A stretch of DNA of 64,000 bases from Verrucomicrobiota bacterium (GCA_016871515.1 VHDE01000002.1:1-64000); one strand, 5' to 3'; counted from the first letter of the stretch, positions 18,178-27,416 are shown. Numbers and translations: made by a program. Notes: generated by a model from the sequence alone, not told the origin.

Positions 18178-19317
18178 TCAAACCGGTTTCTTGTAAATGG
18201 GCTTGGGGACGATAACAGCAGGAGCGAGTTTGCCCCGTATCTCGATGCGAAGACTCGCGCCGGCCTTCGCCAGTTCCGCCGGCACGTAGCCCATCCCCAT
18301 GCCCATTCCAAGCGACGGGCTTTGCGTCCCGCTCACGACCTCGCCGATTTTCTCATTGGCGTCACTGCGCCAAATAGGATAGTGCGGACGCGGCGGAGCG
18401 GATTTGTCCGTCATCTTGAACGCGACGCATTTCTTCGTAACGCCGTTGGTCTTTTGATCCAGCAACTTGGAACGCCCGACAAAATCGTTCTTGTCCCAAC
18501 CGACGAAGAAACTGAGCCCCGCTTCGACCGGCGTGGTGTTCTCATCCAGTTCATGGCCGTACAACGGGTAACAGACCTCGGTCCGCAAGGTGTCGCGAGC
18601 GCCTAAGCCAGCAGGCTTCAACCCATGCCCTTGGCCCAATTCCACAAGACGATTCCACAACGATTCCATGCTCTGCGCGGGCGCCACGATTTCGAAACCA
18701 TCCTCCCCTGTATAGCCCGTGCGTGCGATCCAGGCGGACTCGCGGTTCACCTGAACCTCGGCAATCTGATTTTTCTTCAGCTGGCTGGGCTTCTCCACCT
18801 TGGTCCCGCCCGTGGACGGATTGGAAATACATTGGTCGATGAATTCGATAACCCTCGGACCTTGTATGGCCAACGCGCCGAATCGATCAGACTCGTTGCT
18901 CAGCTTCGTTTGTTTGTCCGACGCGAATCTCTGGAATTGCTGTTGCAACCAATCCCAATCCGCCTCAATTCGCGAAGCGTTGACAATCAGCAGGAAATCC
19001 TCTTTCGCGAGCCGATAAAGATAAAGGTCGTCGATGACGCCGCCGCGCGCATTGCACAGGAGCGTATACTGCCCTTGGCCAACCTCGAGTCTCGACGCGT
19101 CATTGGTCAGCACATGATTGAGAAAGGCCAGCGCGGACGGTCCGGAAACACGCATATCCCCCATGTGGCAAATGTCGAACAGTCCGGCTGCCGTTCGGAC
19201 CGTTTCATGCTCGTCCATAATACTCGTGTAATGGACGGGCATCTCCCAGCCGGCGAATTCGACCAAGCGCGCGCCGAGTTTCCGGTGGACTTCAAAGAGC
19301 GGCGTTCGTTTCAACAT
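18178..19317 (-). CDS. gcvT: Glycine cleavage system T protein (aminomethyltransferase)
   Basis: The 379-residue protein begins [20 protein letters not shown] and contains [20 protein letters not shown] and [20 protein letters not shown]. Further in are the folate-binding region [32 protein letters not shown] and [20 protein letters not shown]. These are the standard GcvT motifs. It transfers the methylene group from the H-protein lipoyl arm to tetrahydrofolate and releases ammonia. A run of Met-Gly near the end ([10 protein letters not shown]) matches the usual GMGYV motif with two extra copies, a small slippage-type expansion. It is directly upstream of gcvH. Confidence 0.96.
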   Translation of the reverse strand: MLKRTPLFEVHRKLGARLVEFAGWEMPVHYTSIMDEHETVRTAAGLFDICHMGDMRVSGPSALAFLNHVLTNDASRLEVGQGQYTLLCNARGGVIDDLYLYRLAKEDFLLIVNASRIEADWDWLQQQFQRFASDKQTKLSNESDRFGALAIQGPRVIEFIDQCISNPSTGGTKVEKPSQLKKNQIAEVQVNRESAWIARTGYTGEDGFEIVAPAQSMESLWNRLVELGQGHGLKPAGLGARDTLRTEVCYPLYGHELDENTTPVEAGLSFFVGWDKNDFVGRSKLLDQKTNGVTKKCVAFKMTDKSAPPRPHYPIWRSDANEKIGEVVSGTQSPSLGMGMGMGYVPAELAKAGASLRIEIRGKLAPAVIVPKPIYKKPV

Positions 19318-19453
19318 AGAACTGTAGAATGGAAACCGAAACCGAGAATTGAAATCCGGCGGAGTGGACGGCCGAACCTCTCAACCTGTTATGCTGCCGC
19401 ATAAGCTCTCAGAAACTCCTCTCGCGAGATTCGCGCTTGGGCACAAATTGTCC

Positions 19454-19642
19454 TCAAAGTGGAACTCTTGATTCGTGGCTTTCTGGGCCAAAAGTCTCCA
19501 AGTGGAAGTGAATTGGGGACTTACAATCCGCAATTGCCTCTTCATAAGAATCCCCCTGGCCGACAACAACACCTTTGAGGCCGAGCGGACACGCGACATA
19601 CCCATCCGGGTGCTTCTCAACGACTACCTCACGACGTTTCAT
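19454..19642 (-). CDS. HicB-like antitoxin family protein, short
   Basis: The frame reads MKRREVVVEKHPDGYVACPL, then GLKGVVVGQGDSYEEAIADC and IHFHLETFGPES. This is the HicB partial RNase-H-like fold (VEKHPDGYxAxPLGLKGVVxQGDSxEEAL). The protein ends about 62 residues in, after ETFG, where relatives usually carry some further residues. Another frame just downstream (19381-19450) reads ICAQARISREEFLRAYAAA, which could be a shifted natural tail. No HicA toxin is next to it, so it is probably an orphan or a decaying antitoxin. The ATG at 19642 is preferred over 19657 because the family starts MKR-like. Confidence 0.6.
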   Translation of the reverse strand: MKRREVVVEKHPDGYVACPLGLKGVVVGQGDSYEEAIADCKSPIHFHLETFGPESHESRVPL

Positions 19643-19741
19643 GCATTCACAGTACACAAATCTGACGTGCTAGTAAAGCGGGCCTCCGGGTCATTTTGAC
19701 GAGACTCTAGACGACCACGTGGCAGTCGAGCCCTGACTGCC

Positions 19742-20458
19742 TCAACCCCACTTCTCCGTCTTTAATTGTTCTTTTGGAATATTGAGGTCCTGCCGCACCA
19801 ATGTCTCAGCGAACTCGACCAGTTCGTTCGGACCACAAGCGTAGAAAATTGTGTTCGGCAAATCGTGAATATGCTCTTTCACCCAAGCCGCATCGATTCG
19901 CCCGCGGCGTCCGGTCCACGGATCAGCGGGATGCAAACGCGTGCAGGTGACATAGAAATCGAAATTGGAATTGTCCATTTCCAACTGATGAAACTCGTCG
20001 TAGAAAATGATGTCGTTTGTTGTCCGCACGCTGTAGAGGACGGTAATCTTCGTTTCCAATTCTCGCCGCGTGGCCTCACGCACAAAGGCCCGGAACGGTG
20101 TCACGCCCGAACCGCCTGCGATGCAAATCAAATGTTTGTCCGGCTCGTAAACAGGAAGGAATTTTCCAACCGGTTCGATCACGCCCATTTTGTCGCCCGG
20201 CTTGGCCCAATCCACAATGCGCGTCCCCATTTTTCCGTCGCGTCTGACGGTGACCTCATAAAACCCGCGGTCCAAGGCGCAAGAGGAAAGTGAATACGCT
20301 CGTTTGTAGGTTGGCGTGTCCAGCCAATAGAGCGTGATGAATTGCCCCGTTTTGAAATCGATGTCGTAACCTTCCGGCCATTTGAATCGAATGGTTTTGG
20401 TATCCGGTAACTCCATCGTGACCTGCTCGATCACCATTTCCACAGTCTGTTTTGCCAT
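19742..20458 (-). CDS. Ferredoxin-NADP reductase-like FAD-binding oxidoreductase
   Basis: The 238-residue protein carries the FNR fold: KRAYSLSSCALDRG (FAD-binding RxYSxSS), TVRRDGKMGTRIVDWAKPGD, GVIEPVGKF, then CIAGGSGVTPFRAFVRE (the NAD(P)-binding GGxGxTP motif) and FYACGPNELVEFAETLV at the C-terminus. There is no C-terminal 2Fe-2S domain, so electrons probably go to a separate carrier. It moves electrons between NAD(P)H and a redox partner that the neighbours do not identify. The start at 20458 gives a short N-terminus before the first beta strand. Confidence 0.9.
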   Translation of the reverse strand: MAKQTVEMVIEQVTMELPDTKTIRFKWPEGYDIDFKTGQFITLYWLDTPTYKRAYSLSSCALDRGFYEVTVRRDGKMGTRIVDWAKPGDKMGVIEPVGKFLPVYEPDKHLICIAGGSGVTPFRAFVREATRRELETKITVLYSVRTTNDIIFYDEFHQLEMDNSNFDFYVTCTRLHPADPWTGRRGRIDAAWVKEHIHDLPNTIFYACGPNELVEFAETLVRQDLNIPKEQLKTEKWG

Positions 20459-20568
20459 AAGCCCAATTTACTCCAATGATCCCGCCAGTCCTAAATCGAA
20501 ATACACAACAGCGCCAACGCTGCGGTCGTTGCACAACTGTATCCCATAATATGGTCTGCACAATCGGA

Positions 20569-21369
20569 TCAGTTAGCGGGCGCTTGCGGAGCCTGCAATT
20601 TCAGCCGCGTTGCCACTTCCTGAGCCAGCACCTCGTAGGCGGCTGCGCCTGCACTGTACTTGTCATAGTAAATAATCGGTTTGCCAAAACTCGGCGCTTC
20701 GGCCAGGCGCGTTGTTCTTGGAATGACGGTCTCGAATACCGCATGGCCAAAGTGCTGCCGAACTTCGCCAACGACTTGTTGGGAAAGCTTCGTCCGCCCG
20801 TCGAACATGGTCATCACGACACCGAGCAATTCCAAACGCGGGTTCACTCCGGTTTCACGGAGCTGCGTCAGGACGCGCGTAATCATCGAAATGCCTTCCA
20901 GCGCGTAATATTCGGATTGCAGCGGCACGAGCAGCCAGTCGGCCGCGGCGAACACATTCAACGTCAGGATGCCGAGCGATGGAGGACAATCGATCAGGAT
21001 CAAATCAAAACGAGCCGATTCTCGAATTGGCTCCAGCGCTTGCCGCAATCGCAGAAGATGATTGTCCAGACGGGAAAGCTCGATCTCGGCGCCGCACATG
21101 TCGGGTTCGCTGGGAATAATCTCGAGGCGGTCGAAGGCGGTCGATTGAATCTTCCCGGCCATCGGTTCTTCGCCGAGTAATGCGCGATAGGCGCTTGCGC
21201 CCTCCGCCTTTTCCAAGCCCAGGCCGCTGGTCGCGTTGGCCTGCGGATCGAAATCGACCAGCAGAACTTTGTAGCCGATGGCCGCCAAACAAGCCGCCAA
21301 ATTCACCGAGGTCGTGGTTTTGCCCACGCCCCCTTTCTGATTGGCTATAGCTGTCACCGTGGTCGGCAC
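20569..21369 (-). CDS. ParA/Soj-family ATPase
   Basis: The 266-residue protein begins IANQKGGVGKTTTSVNLAA, a deviant Walker A (KGGVGKTT) of ParA. It goes on with LLVDFDPQANATSGLGLE (Walker A' Asp), LILIDCPPSLGILTLN (Walker B) and the C-terminal IPRTTRLAEAPSFGKPIIYY typical of Soj. Chromosomal ParA proteins segregate origins with ParB and parS sites. No parB gene or parS-like repeat is visible close by, so this may be a second, orphan ParA with a positioning role. The spelling and length are otherwise standard. Confidence 0.93.
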   Translation of the reverse strand: MPTTVTAIANQKGGVGKTTTSVNLAACLAAIGYKVLLVDFDPQANATSGLGLEKAEGASAYRALLGEEPMAGKIQSTAFDRLEIIPSEPDMCGAEIELSRLDNHLLRLRQALEPIRESARFDLILIDCPPSLGILTLNVFAAADWLLVPLQSEYYALEGISMITRVLTQLRETGVNPRLELLGVVMTMFDGRTKLSQQVVGEVRQHFGHAVFETVIPRTTRLAEAPSFGKPIIYYDKYSAGAAAYEVLAQEVATRLKLQAPQAPAN

Positions 21370-21468
21370 GCCCTGATTTAATGAGACGCCAACACGAAGT
21401 TCAAGACTTTCACTGAAAAACGCGCATCATTTAGAATTTTGGAGCTCATTTAGAGGCGGGAGAGGGAC

Positions 21469-21762
21469 TCAAAGGACCGGTGGTAGAATTGGCAAACCCT
21501 CGTCCGCTGCTTGCTTGCGCAACTCAGGATTGAAACTCATGAAGGTCGCGCCCGAAATCGCTGCCACTCCCACATGGAGTAATAGGCCCCAGCCCGGCGG
21601 TTGATGTTGGCAGGCTGCGTTCCAAGCGGTCGCCTTCGCGAAAGCAGCTTCCAAGTCGAAAGGCACAATGACGAACACTTCTTCATCGAGGTGCTGGCGC
21701 CACACCTGAATACCCGCTTTCCTGGCAATGCAACTGGATTCTGTCCTAGCGCAGTGTCTCAA
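21469..21762 (-). pseudogene. PIN-domain-like C-terminal fragment
   Basis: The 97-codon frame starts with a TTG and has no ATG. Its last half, WGLLLHVGVAAISGATFMSF followed by NPELRKQAADEGL, resembles the end of VapC-type PIN domains (DLLHVAAALxLG, hydrophobic-SFD, RxxAxxxGL). The preceding VFVIVPFDLEAAFAKA resembles the strand before it. The N-terminal third with the first catalytic Asp is not found upstream, where the frame is closed. Probably a relic of a toxin; the resemblance is modest. Confidence 0.4.
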
Positions 21763-21813
21763 TAGCAGTGCCTCCCGAACAATCAGCGCTGCGAGGCAAT
21801 CGATGCGACCCCT

Positions 21814-24690
21814 TCACTGCAGCTGCAAACCTTGAGGCAAACCTTCGCCGAAGACTTGGTTCTGCTCCTCCCGCTCCAATTCTCCGCCTTCTCGAACCAA
21901 TTTAGTGTAATGCGCTGGCGCCTGATCCGTCGTCATTCGGTTCACGACCAAACTGCGGACCTGTTCTGAAAGATCGCGGTAGCGATCGCCGGTTCGGCGC
22001 ACCATCTGCATGACTGTGAACCACGGCTCCTTGTCAAGCTCTGGGAATCTCATCAGAACCTGAACCCATCTTTCGACAACCTCGATCGGCACGAGCGTAT
22101 TGAGCGGGCCATACATTGGAACGCGCGATCCGATGCGTCCCAGAGCCCACGCGCCCGCGCCTCCCCACAAAGTTGGCCCCTTTCTCTCCAAGTGTTCGAT
22201 CAAGAGATTGCCCAACTCGATCTTGACTTCAGCGCTCAATAATTCCAGGGACCCGAGCAGCCGCCACGCTTCCTGGGTTTCATGCGCACCGAACCTGAAA
22301 TCGACTGCGCTCGAACTCTTGGCGCGCCGGCTTGCTTTCTCAGTGCGCGCTCGCAGCGCGGCGATCAACGGCTCCGCCAAAACGCGTTGTTGTCCGGGAA
22401 CGAGGCCACCGGCGATGCGACGCCACAAAATCCACCACTCAGCCCGGCAAAGCTCGTTGCTGGAATGGTGAATCTTGGAAATCCGCCAAGTCTGTGCAAC
22501 TCGCCAGTCATCGACCGCGACGCCGTAGCCCGGCCGAAGCGAAAAACCCAACAGGTTCAGCCAGCGCGCCTCGTGCAAGATGCTGCGCTTTCGCCCATCC
22601 TCCACTTTCAGCAGTTCTTCCCAAAGCCCGCGCAAAAATGAAGGCGGCAATTCGAGCCGCGTGGCGCCCATGATCATTTCCATTCGTCGAACCAACTGCT
22701 CGGGCGGTGCGGATTCGTCGGGACTGGCAAATGTTTTCTGAATCAATTCGCGACACTGCTGCACGAGCTGTTCGTCAACGAAACCTGCGCGTTCGCCCGC
22801 CCCTTCATGAACATCGATGTCTGTTTGGGTCGCCGATCTGACATCAAATTGAAGTTTCCACTTTCTCGAACCATTCAACTCGGAACACCAGACTTCCATT
22901 GTGCCGATCTCGCTCAATCGCGCATGGAGTTGGACCGAGACGGTTCCCGCCGAAGCCGATTTGCTCCCGGCTCGCAGGACCGTCCGGATTGGCGGCAACG
23001 CGCTCAGTTGCGACGCGTCCAATTCCACAACGTCACCTGGCTTGTCCATAGTCCGAGCGCTCGAAACAAACAGAGGAAACTCGACTGGTTGACGTATGAG
23101 GAGGTCAAAGTGCTTCTCCAACTTTACTTCCTGGCCTTCCTCGAGCCCGGCCGGCACCAGGCACAGGGCCAACGGTTTCTGCTCATGCGTTACGCCAATG
23201 TAATACGACCGCGCCAGGCCTCCGGAAATACGAACGCCCAACCCGCGCCGCACCAGTCCGTAGTAAGCTGCGCCAACCGCCACGGCGAGATCGAGGCGTT
23301 GATTTTCGAGGAGAAGCGGTTGCCAACCCGTTCCGCGATCAAACCAAGAAGCAATCACTTCGAGAAGCCGCGCGCGCATTTGAGCGGATTCGAACAATCC
23401 GCCATTGAGCAAGATGACATCTGGGCGAGCGGGATCCGGGTAGGACAGTGCGTCTCGCCTGTCCTGGTTCATAGCAAGAGTTGGGACAGGCGAGACGCCT
23501 GTCCTACTTGTGTCCGGTCCCAGCGTATTGCGATGTGCCATCAGGAACGCGGCCAGATAACGTGTGATTGCATGATCCGGCGCAAAGGGAAGACCAAATT
23601 CCTGAAACCCGGAAGTGCGCCGGGCTGGTTTGTCATCCAAGGTCACACGCGGCAAAAATCCGTTGACGAGGAGGTTGACCACTTCGTCATGAGTTACCTC
23701 CAATTTGAGCCCGCCTCCGATCAATCTCGACCCGCTCGCCGGCACGTGCACGGTCAAGCGTTCCGGCGGCGACGCCCCAAGCAACGTTTCTTTCGCCTGC
23801 TGGCAGCGTCGCACGAGAATGCTCCACTGCCTGGGTTCGAGTTTCCCTCCTTGCGTCAGTTTCTCTTCAATGAAATGAGCGAGGGCAAGGTCCAAGTTGT
23901 CACCACCTAAAATCAAATGCTCGCCCACAGCGAAACGATGGAAACGCACCTCGCCGCCTTCGCCGGGCCTGACTTGGATCAGCGTAAAATCGGTCGTGCC
24001 GCCGCCGACATCGCAGACTAGAATTTTCTGTCCGGGCTTAAGCTTCTCTGCCCAATCCCGTCTCTGCGGTTGCAACCATGCGTAGAACGCGGCTTGAGGT
24101 TCCTCCAAAAGAAGTATGCGTGGCAGGCCCGCGCGTTGCGCGGCCGCGACCGTTAGTTCGCGAGCGATCTCATCGAACGAAGCTGGGATTGTGATGACCA
24201 CATCCTGCTTTTCCAACGGAAATTCCGGCCAGCGATAGTTCCAGGCCGAACGTATGTGACTTAGATAACGAGAAATGACCTCTGTCGGAGAAAGTTTCTC
24301 GACGTCCGGCGCGCCATGCCAGGGCAATAAGTTCGCGGTGCGGTCCACCCCCGAGTGGCTTAACCAAGACTTCGCCGAGACCACAAGCCGGCCGGGAACT
24401 CCGGCCCCATGCTCCCGTGCGAGAATGCCCACAAGGTGGCTGGGGCTTTCTGTTTCCCAAGGCAATCGCATCGCACCAAGTTCGCCCGACGCCGGCGCGT
24501 AATGGAACGACGGAAGTATCTCACGAGCTTCGATCTCGCTGGACGCAACGAATTGGAGAACTGGGAATATCTGAACCTTCAGGTCCGAAGATGTTGTGTC
24601 GACATGCGCGACCGCAGAGTTGGTTGTCCCAAGATCGATTCCAACGGTGAAGCGTGGGGGAGACTGACCTGCACGAGCAACTGAATTCAT
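21814..24690 (-). CDS. Hsp70-family ATPase with DUF3731-type C-terminal region
   Basis: This is a 958-residue protein. The N-terminal ATPase half has FTVGIDLGTTNSAVAHVDTT (phosphate 1), VVITIPASFDEIARELTVAA, LEEPQAAFYAWL, CDVGGGTTDFTLIQV (phosphate 2), LGGDNLDLALAHF and VILLNGGLFESAQMRARLLE (adenosine site). The substrate-binding half is replaced by a long helical C-terminal region, about residues 600-958, similar to what is called DUF3731. It belongs to a poorly studied DnaK-like group found with DUF2760. It is the last gene of an apparent minus-strand operon: DUF2760, a shorter Hsp70, then this. Residues about 397-422 form an insert that the adjacent paralogue lacks and that coincides with a palindromic element (see 23441). 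No DnaJ is nearby. Confidence 0.88.
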   Translation of the reverse strand: MNSVARAGQSPPRFTVGIDLGTTNSAVAHVDTTSSDLKVQIFPVLQFVASSEIEAREILPSFHYAPASGELGAMRLPWETESPSHLVGILAREHGAGVPGRLVVSAKSWLSHSGVDRTANLLPWHGAPDVEKLSPTEVISRYLSHIRSAWNYRWPEFPLEKQDVVITIPASFDEIARELTVAAAQRAGLPRILLLEEPQAAFYAWLQPQRRDWAEKLKPGQKILVCDVGGGTTDFTLIQVRPGEGGEVRFHRFAVGEHLILGGDNLDLALAHFIEEKLTQGGKLEPRQWSILVRRCQQAKETLLGASPPERLTVHVPASGSRLIGGGLKLEVTHDEVVNLLVNGFLPRVTLDDKPARRTSGFQEFGLPFAPDHAITRYLAAFLMAHRNTLGPDTSRTGVSPVPTLAMNQDRRDALSYPDPARPDVILLNGGLFESAQMRARLLEVIASWFDRGTGWQPLLLENQRLDLAVAVGAAYYGLVRRGLGVRISGGLARSYYIGVTHEQKPLALCLVPAGLEEGQEVKLEKHFDLLIRQPVEFPLFVSSARTMDKPGDVVELDASQLSALPPIRTVLRAGSKSASAGTVSVQLHARLSEIGTMEVWCSELNGSRKWKLQFDVRSATQTDIDVHEGAGERAGFVDEQLVQQCRELIQKTFASPDESAPPEQLVRRMEMIMGATRLELPPSFLRGLWEELLKVEDGRKRSILHEARWLNLLGFSLRPGYGVAVDDWRVAQTWRISKIHHSSNELCRAEWWILWRRIAGGLVPGQQRVLAEPLIAALRARTEKASRRAKSSSAVDFRFGAHETQEAWRLLGSLELLSAEVKIELGNLLIEHLERKGPTLWGGAGAWALGRIGSRVPMYGPLNTLVPIEVVERWVQVLMRFPELDKEPWFTVMQMVRRTGDRYRDLSEQVRSLVVNRMTTDQAPAHYTKLVREGGELEREEQNQVFGEGLPQGLQLQ
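23441..23516. repeat. Palindromic element inside the Hsp70 reading frame
   Basis: TAGGACAGTGCGTCTCGCCT at 23441-23460 and its near-inverse AGGCGAGACGCCTGTCCTA at 23498-23516 bracket about 75 bp. It is read in frame as a roughly 24-residue insert containing SRTGVSPVP and QDRRDALSYP. The adjacent Hsp70 paralogue reads smoothly across the same point without it. Confidence 0.85.
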
Positions 24691-24750
24691 GGATTACGCG
24701 ATTTACCAACTCGAAACGAGATTACCCTCTCTATGCAACGGAGCAGGGTC

Positions 24751-24777
24751 GCAGGACAGGCGTCTCGCCTGTCCTGC
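24751..24777. repeat. Perfect hairpin in the gap between the two Hsp70 genes
   Basis: GCAGGACAGGCG (24751-24762) and CGCCTGTCCTGC (24766-24777) form a 12-bp stem with a TCT loop. It is the same sequence family as the element inside the neighbouring gene at 23441. A diverged partner, CAGGCGAGATGCTCTGTCCT, lies at about 24805-24824. The 189-bp gap between the genes is largely made of this element. Confidence 0.85.
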
Positions 24778-24879
24778 GCTTGCGTGCACCAATCCAGAAT
24801 CAACAGGCGAGATGCTCTGTCCTATCAGGCTCATTGGCCAATGCATGTGCAAAGCGAAAGGAGTCTCTCCTGTCAGTTC

Positions 24880-26691
24880 TCATCTCTCCGCATCTTCCCG
24901 CACGCTAAATTCGAGCTTCCAGCGGTCGTCGGAGATCGTGCTCACACACCACAGTTCTAACATCCCCAATTCCGTGATGCGCGACTCGAATCGAATCGGC
25001 ACGAATTCGTCCTCGACTTCGGCCGCCTTGGGTAACGTCGCTTGGAGTGAATCGGTCTCCGCAATCTCAGTTTCGCTCCAGCGATCGGCGATATTCCCCG
25101 GCTTGTCTTGCTTGCGAACGGGCGAGCTGAAAAATCGGAATTGAGCAGGCTCGCCAACGATCAGGCCGATGGGATCGCTTTGCACCCGCGCTTCAGTTCC
25201 TTCCTCCATTCCAAATGGCGCCACACATAACAACCGAAGCGGCCGGGCGGCGCCCGGCACAGCCAAGCCGGCTGTTTCGATTCCAACATAATAAGATCTC
25301 GCTGTGCCCCCTCGAATGCGGACGCCGCGGCCTTGTTTGACCAAACCGTAATAAGCCGCGCCTCTCCCGACCGCGAAGTCGAGGTCCAAATTCCCTTGCA
25401 GAACTTTGGGAGCAGGTTCGTTCGGAAACCAGGAGCCGACGACTTCCAGCAAACGCGACCGGAGCGCTGCGGCCTTCAACACACCGCCGTTGAACAAAAC
25501 GTGCGTTGGACGAATTGGCCGTCCCTGACCGTGCAGGGTGAGGAATTGCGCCAGGTGCCGCGTGATGGCCGTGTCCGATTCGAACGGCAGGCCAATTTCC
25601 TGGAACCCGGAAACACGCCGGCGCGCCGGTTTGTCGCTGAGCGCGCACGCGGGAAAGAATCCATCCAGCAATGCCGCCGAAACTTCCTTGCGATCCAGAT
25701 CGACGGAAATGGCGCCTCCAATTAATCGACTGCCGCGTCCGAGCACCGCGACGGGTTGTTTCTTGGGTCCTTCGGGCCCCAGCAACGTTTCCTTGGCGGT
25801 CCGGCAAGCATGCCATAACGCCACCGACTGCCAGGGATCCACCTCGACTCCCTTGGCTGAGAAAGCGTTCTTGGCGAGGTGCGCGAGCGTTAAATCCATG
25901 TTGTCGCCGCCAACCAAGATGTGATCTCCAACGGCCACGCGTTGCAACGTGAGAACGCCGTCCTCTTCCGCAACGCGAATCAACGTGAAGTCTGTCGTCC
26001 CACCGCCGACATCAGCGACCAAAATCGTTTCACCGACGCGCAGCTCGCGGCGCCAGCGATTTCCCATGTCCGCCAGCCACGCATAGAGCGCAGCTTGGGG
26101 CTCCTCGAGCAGGACCAAACTTTCGGGAAAGCCGGCGTCAAGCGCCGCTTCTCGCGTCAATTCACGTGCGCTGGCATCGAACGAAGCCGGGACCGTCAGC
26201 ACGATGTGTTGCGCGGCGAACGGCGCATCTGGAAAAGCCGCGTTCCACGCCGCGATCATGTGCTCCAGATAGCGCTGTGCGGCTTGAACAGGAGAAACCT
26301 TCGGCACTTCCGGCGGCGCATTCCACGGCAGAATATTCTGATGCCGGTCCACACGACTATGGGCCAGCCAGGACTTCGCGGCGGCGACCACACGCGTTGG
26401 GACATCAGCCGCTTGCCGGCGAGCGAACTCACCCACCACATAGTCTCGCTTCTTCGACCACGGCAAATCGTAGCCGCCGCCCGTGCCTTCACCTTCTGTT
26501 GCCAGGTAAAGAAACGAAGGCAAGGCCGAACGCGTCTCAACCGTTGCGGGAGAAACGACTTGAGGAATCGAAACGAGCTCGACCTTCGCTTCTTCCTGTT
26601 CCAATGGAGCGCACGCGATAACGCTGTTCGTCGTTCCTAAATCGATTCCGATTGAATACTGGGCAGGCTCGCTCGGTGGTTTCTTCGCCAT
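24880..26691 (-). CDS. Hsp70-family ATPase, shorter paralogue
   Basis: The 603-residue protein starts MAKKPPSEPAQYSIGIDLGT and has GIDLGTTNSVIACAPLEQEE, HIVLTVPASFDASARELTRE, LEEPQAALYAWLADMG, ADVGGGTTDFTLIRV, VGGDNMDLTLAHLAK and HVLFNGGVLKAAALRSRLLE. These match the same positions in the neighbouring 958-residue protein, so the two arose by duplication. This copy lacks the DUF3731-like tail and ends soon after the propeller-like strands EFVPIRFESRITELGMLELW. It sits 19 bp downstream of the DUF2760 gene. An ATP-driven chaperone-like role on an unknown client is inferred. Confidence 0.9.
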   Translation of the reverse strand: MAKKPPSEPAQYSIGIDLGTTNSVIACAPLEQEEAKVELVSIPQVVSPATVETRSALPSFLYLATEGEGTGGGYDLPWSKKRDYVVGEFARRQAADVPTRVVAAAKSWLAHSRVDRHQNILPWNAPPEVPKVSPVQAAQRYLEHMIAAWNAAFPDAPFAAQHIVLTVPASFDASARELTREAALDAGFPESLVLLEEPQAALYAWLADMGNRWRRELRVGETILVADVGGGTTDFTLIRVAEEDGVLTLQRVAVGDHILVGGDNMDLTLAHLAKNAFSAKGVEVDPWQSVALWHACRTAKETLLGPEGPKKQPVAVLGRGSRLIGGAISVDLDRKEVSAALLDGFFPACALSDKPARRRVSGFQEIGLPFESDTAITRHLAQFLTLHGQGRPIRPTHVLFNGGVLKAAALRSRLLEVVGSWFPNEPAPKVLQGNLDLDFAVGRGAAYYGLVKQGRGVRIRGGTARSYYVGIETAGLAVPGAARPLRLLCVAPFGMEEGTEARVQSDPIGLIVGEPAQFRFFSSPVRKQDKPGNIADRWSETEIAETDSLQATLPKAAEVEDEFVPIRFESRITELGMLELWCVSTISDDRWKLEFSVREDAER

Positions 26692-26710
26692 AAACTTCGG
26701 TTATTTTGCC

Positions 26711-27247
26711 TTACTTCAGTTCCACTTCCGCCGGTGCAACGACCGTCGCGGACGCGCTGCTGCCCATCCATTCCGGCAATTCGCATTTGGTTGCTTTCCA
26801 TCCATGATGGCAGAGCTGGCCGCGAAAAGGCGGTTCCTTCCCGACGTTGCCCGTCAACCGAAATTGAGCCGGATCGAAGCCCCGCGGCACTTCGCACGAT
26901 GCTCCCTCAGGGGCGTCCATCAACGGTCGCAAAGCAAAAAGACGGTCGAGAACGCTCGCGCAATTCTTGTGCACGTCCCGGACCGCTGCCCCAATCTGCG
27001 CGTCTGAATACGCGGCAATCGGTTCCTGGATGAAATCAACGAAGCGTGCCTCACGTTGCAAAACGGCCAGCAGGGTCAACGCATCGCTGCGGCGCGGCTC
27101 TGGCGCTTGCGGTCGTGCCTCAGCCTTCGGCTGAGGCACAGTCACCGGCGCCAGCCTGCCCTCTTCCAACTGTCGAACCTTTTCCGCAAAAGCATCATCG
27201 CGCCAAATGCGCCATAGGCTTCGCAAACCTAAACCAAAATTTCCCAT
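26711..27247 (-). CDS. DUF2760 domain-containing protein
   Basis: The 178-residue protein starts MGNFGLGLRSLWRIWRDDAF, followed by a proline- and charge-rich linker. Its C-terminal domain has SDALTLLAVLQREARFVDFI, EPIAAYSDAQIGAAVRDVHK, LFALRPLMDAPEGASCEVP and GQLCHHGWKATKCELPEW. This is the DUF2760 pattern. The start is fixed by AGGAAGGA a few bases upstream of the ATG at 27247. It is the first gene of a three-gene minus-strand operon with two Hsp70-like genes, a recurring association that suggests it is a partner or adaptor of these ATPases. Its biochemical role is unknown. Confidence 0.88.
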   Translation of the reverse strand: MGNFGLGLRSLWRIWRDDAFAEKVRQLEEGRLAPVTVPQPKAEARPQAPEPRRSDALTLLAVLQREARFVDFIQEPIAAYSDAQIGAAVRDVHKNCASVLDRLFALRPLMDAPEGASCEVPRGFDPAQFRLTGNVGKEPPFRGQLCHHGWKATKCELPEWMGSSASATVVAPAEVELK

Positions 27248-27311
27248 AATTTGTCCTTCCTGCTCTGATTCTAGGTGGAATTGCGAAATGTTCAACCGAG
27301 ACGAAAGCTAC

Positions 27312-27416
27312 ACTCTTTCTCAAAATAGATTCGGGATAGGCAGGCAAACCTGCTGATTCTCGCCGCATGCGCAGCAACGCCTCCCTGCCTATCCGGAATC
27401 TATTTTGAGAAAGAGT
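27312..27416. repeat. Inverted-repeat (MITE-like) element truncating a response regulator
   Basis: The arm at 27312-27344 starting ACTCTTTCTCAAAATAGATT is repeated inverted at 27384-27416 with only small differences, around a 39-bp centre. The right arm supplies the last codons and stop of the response-regulator frame, so the element lies at the point where that gene is broken. Confidence 0.85.

Noticed and set aside
22807-23910. A 367-codon plus-strand frame across the Hsp70 gene
   Set aside because: It is antisense to a strongly conserved ATPase domain, has no recognisable motif, and has the composition expected of a shadow frame.
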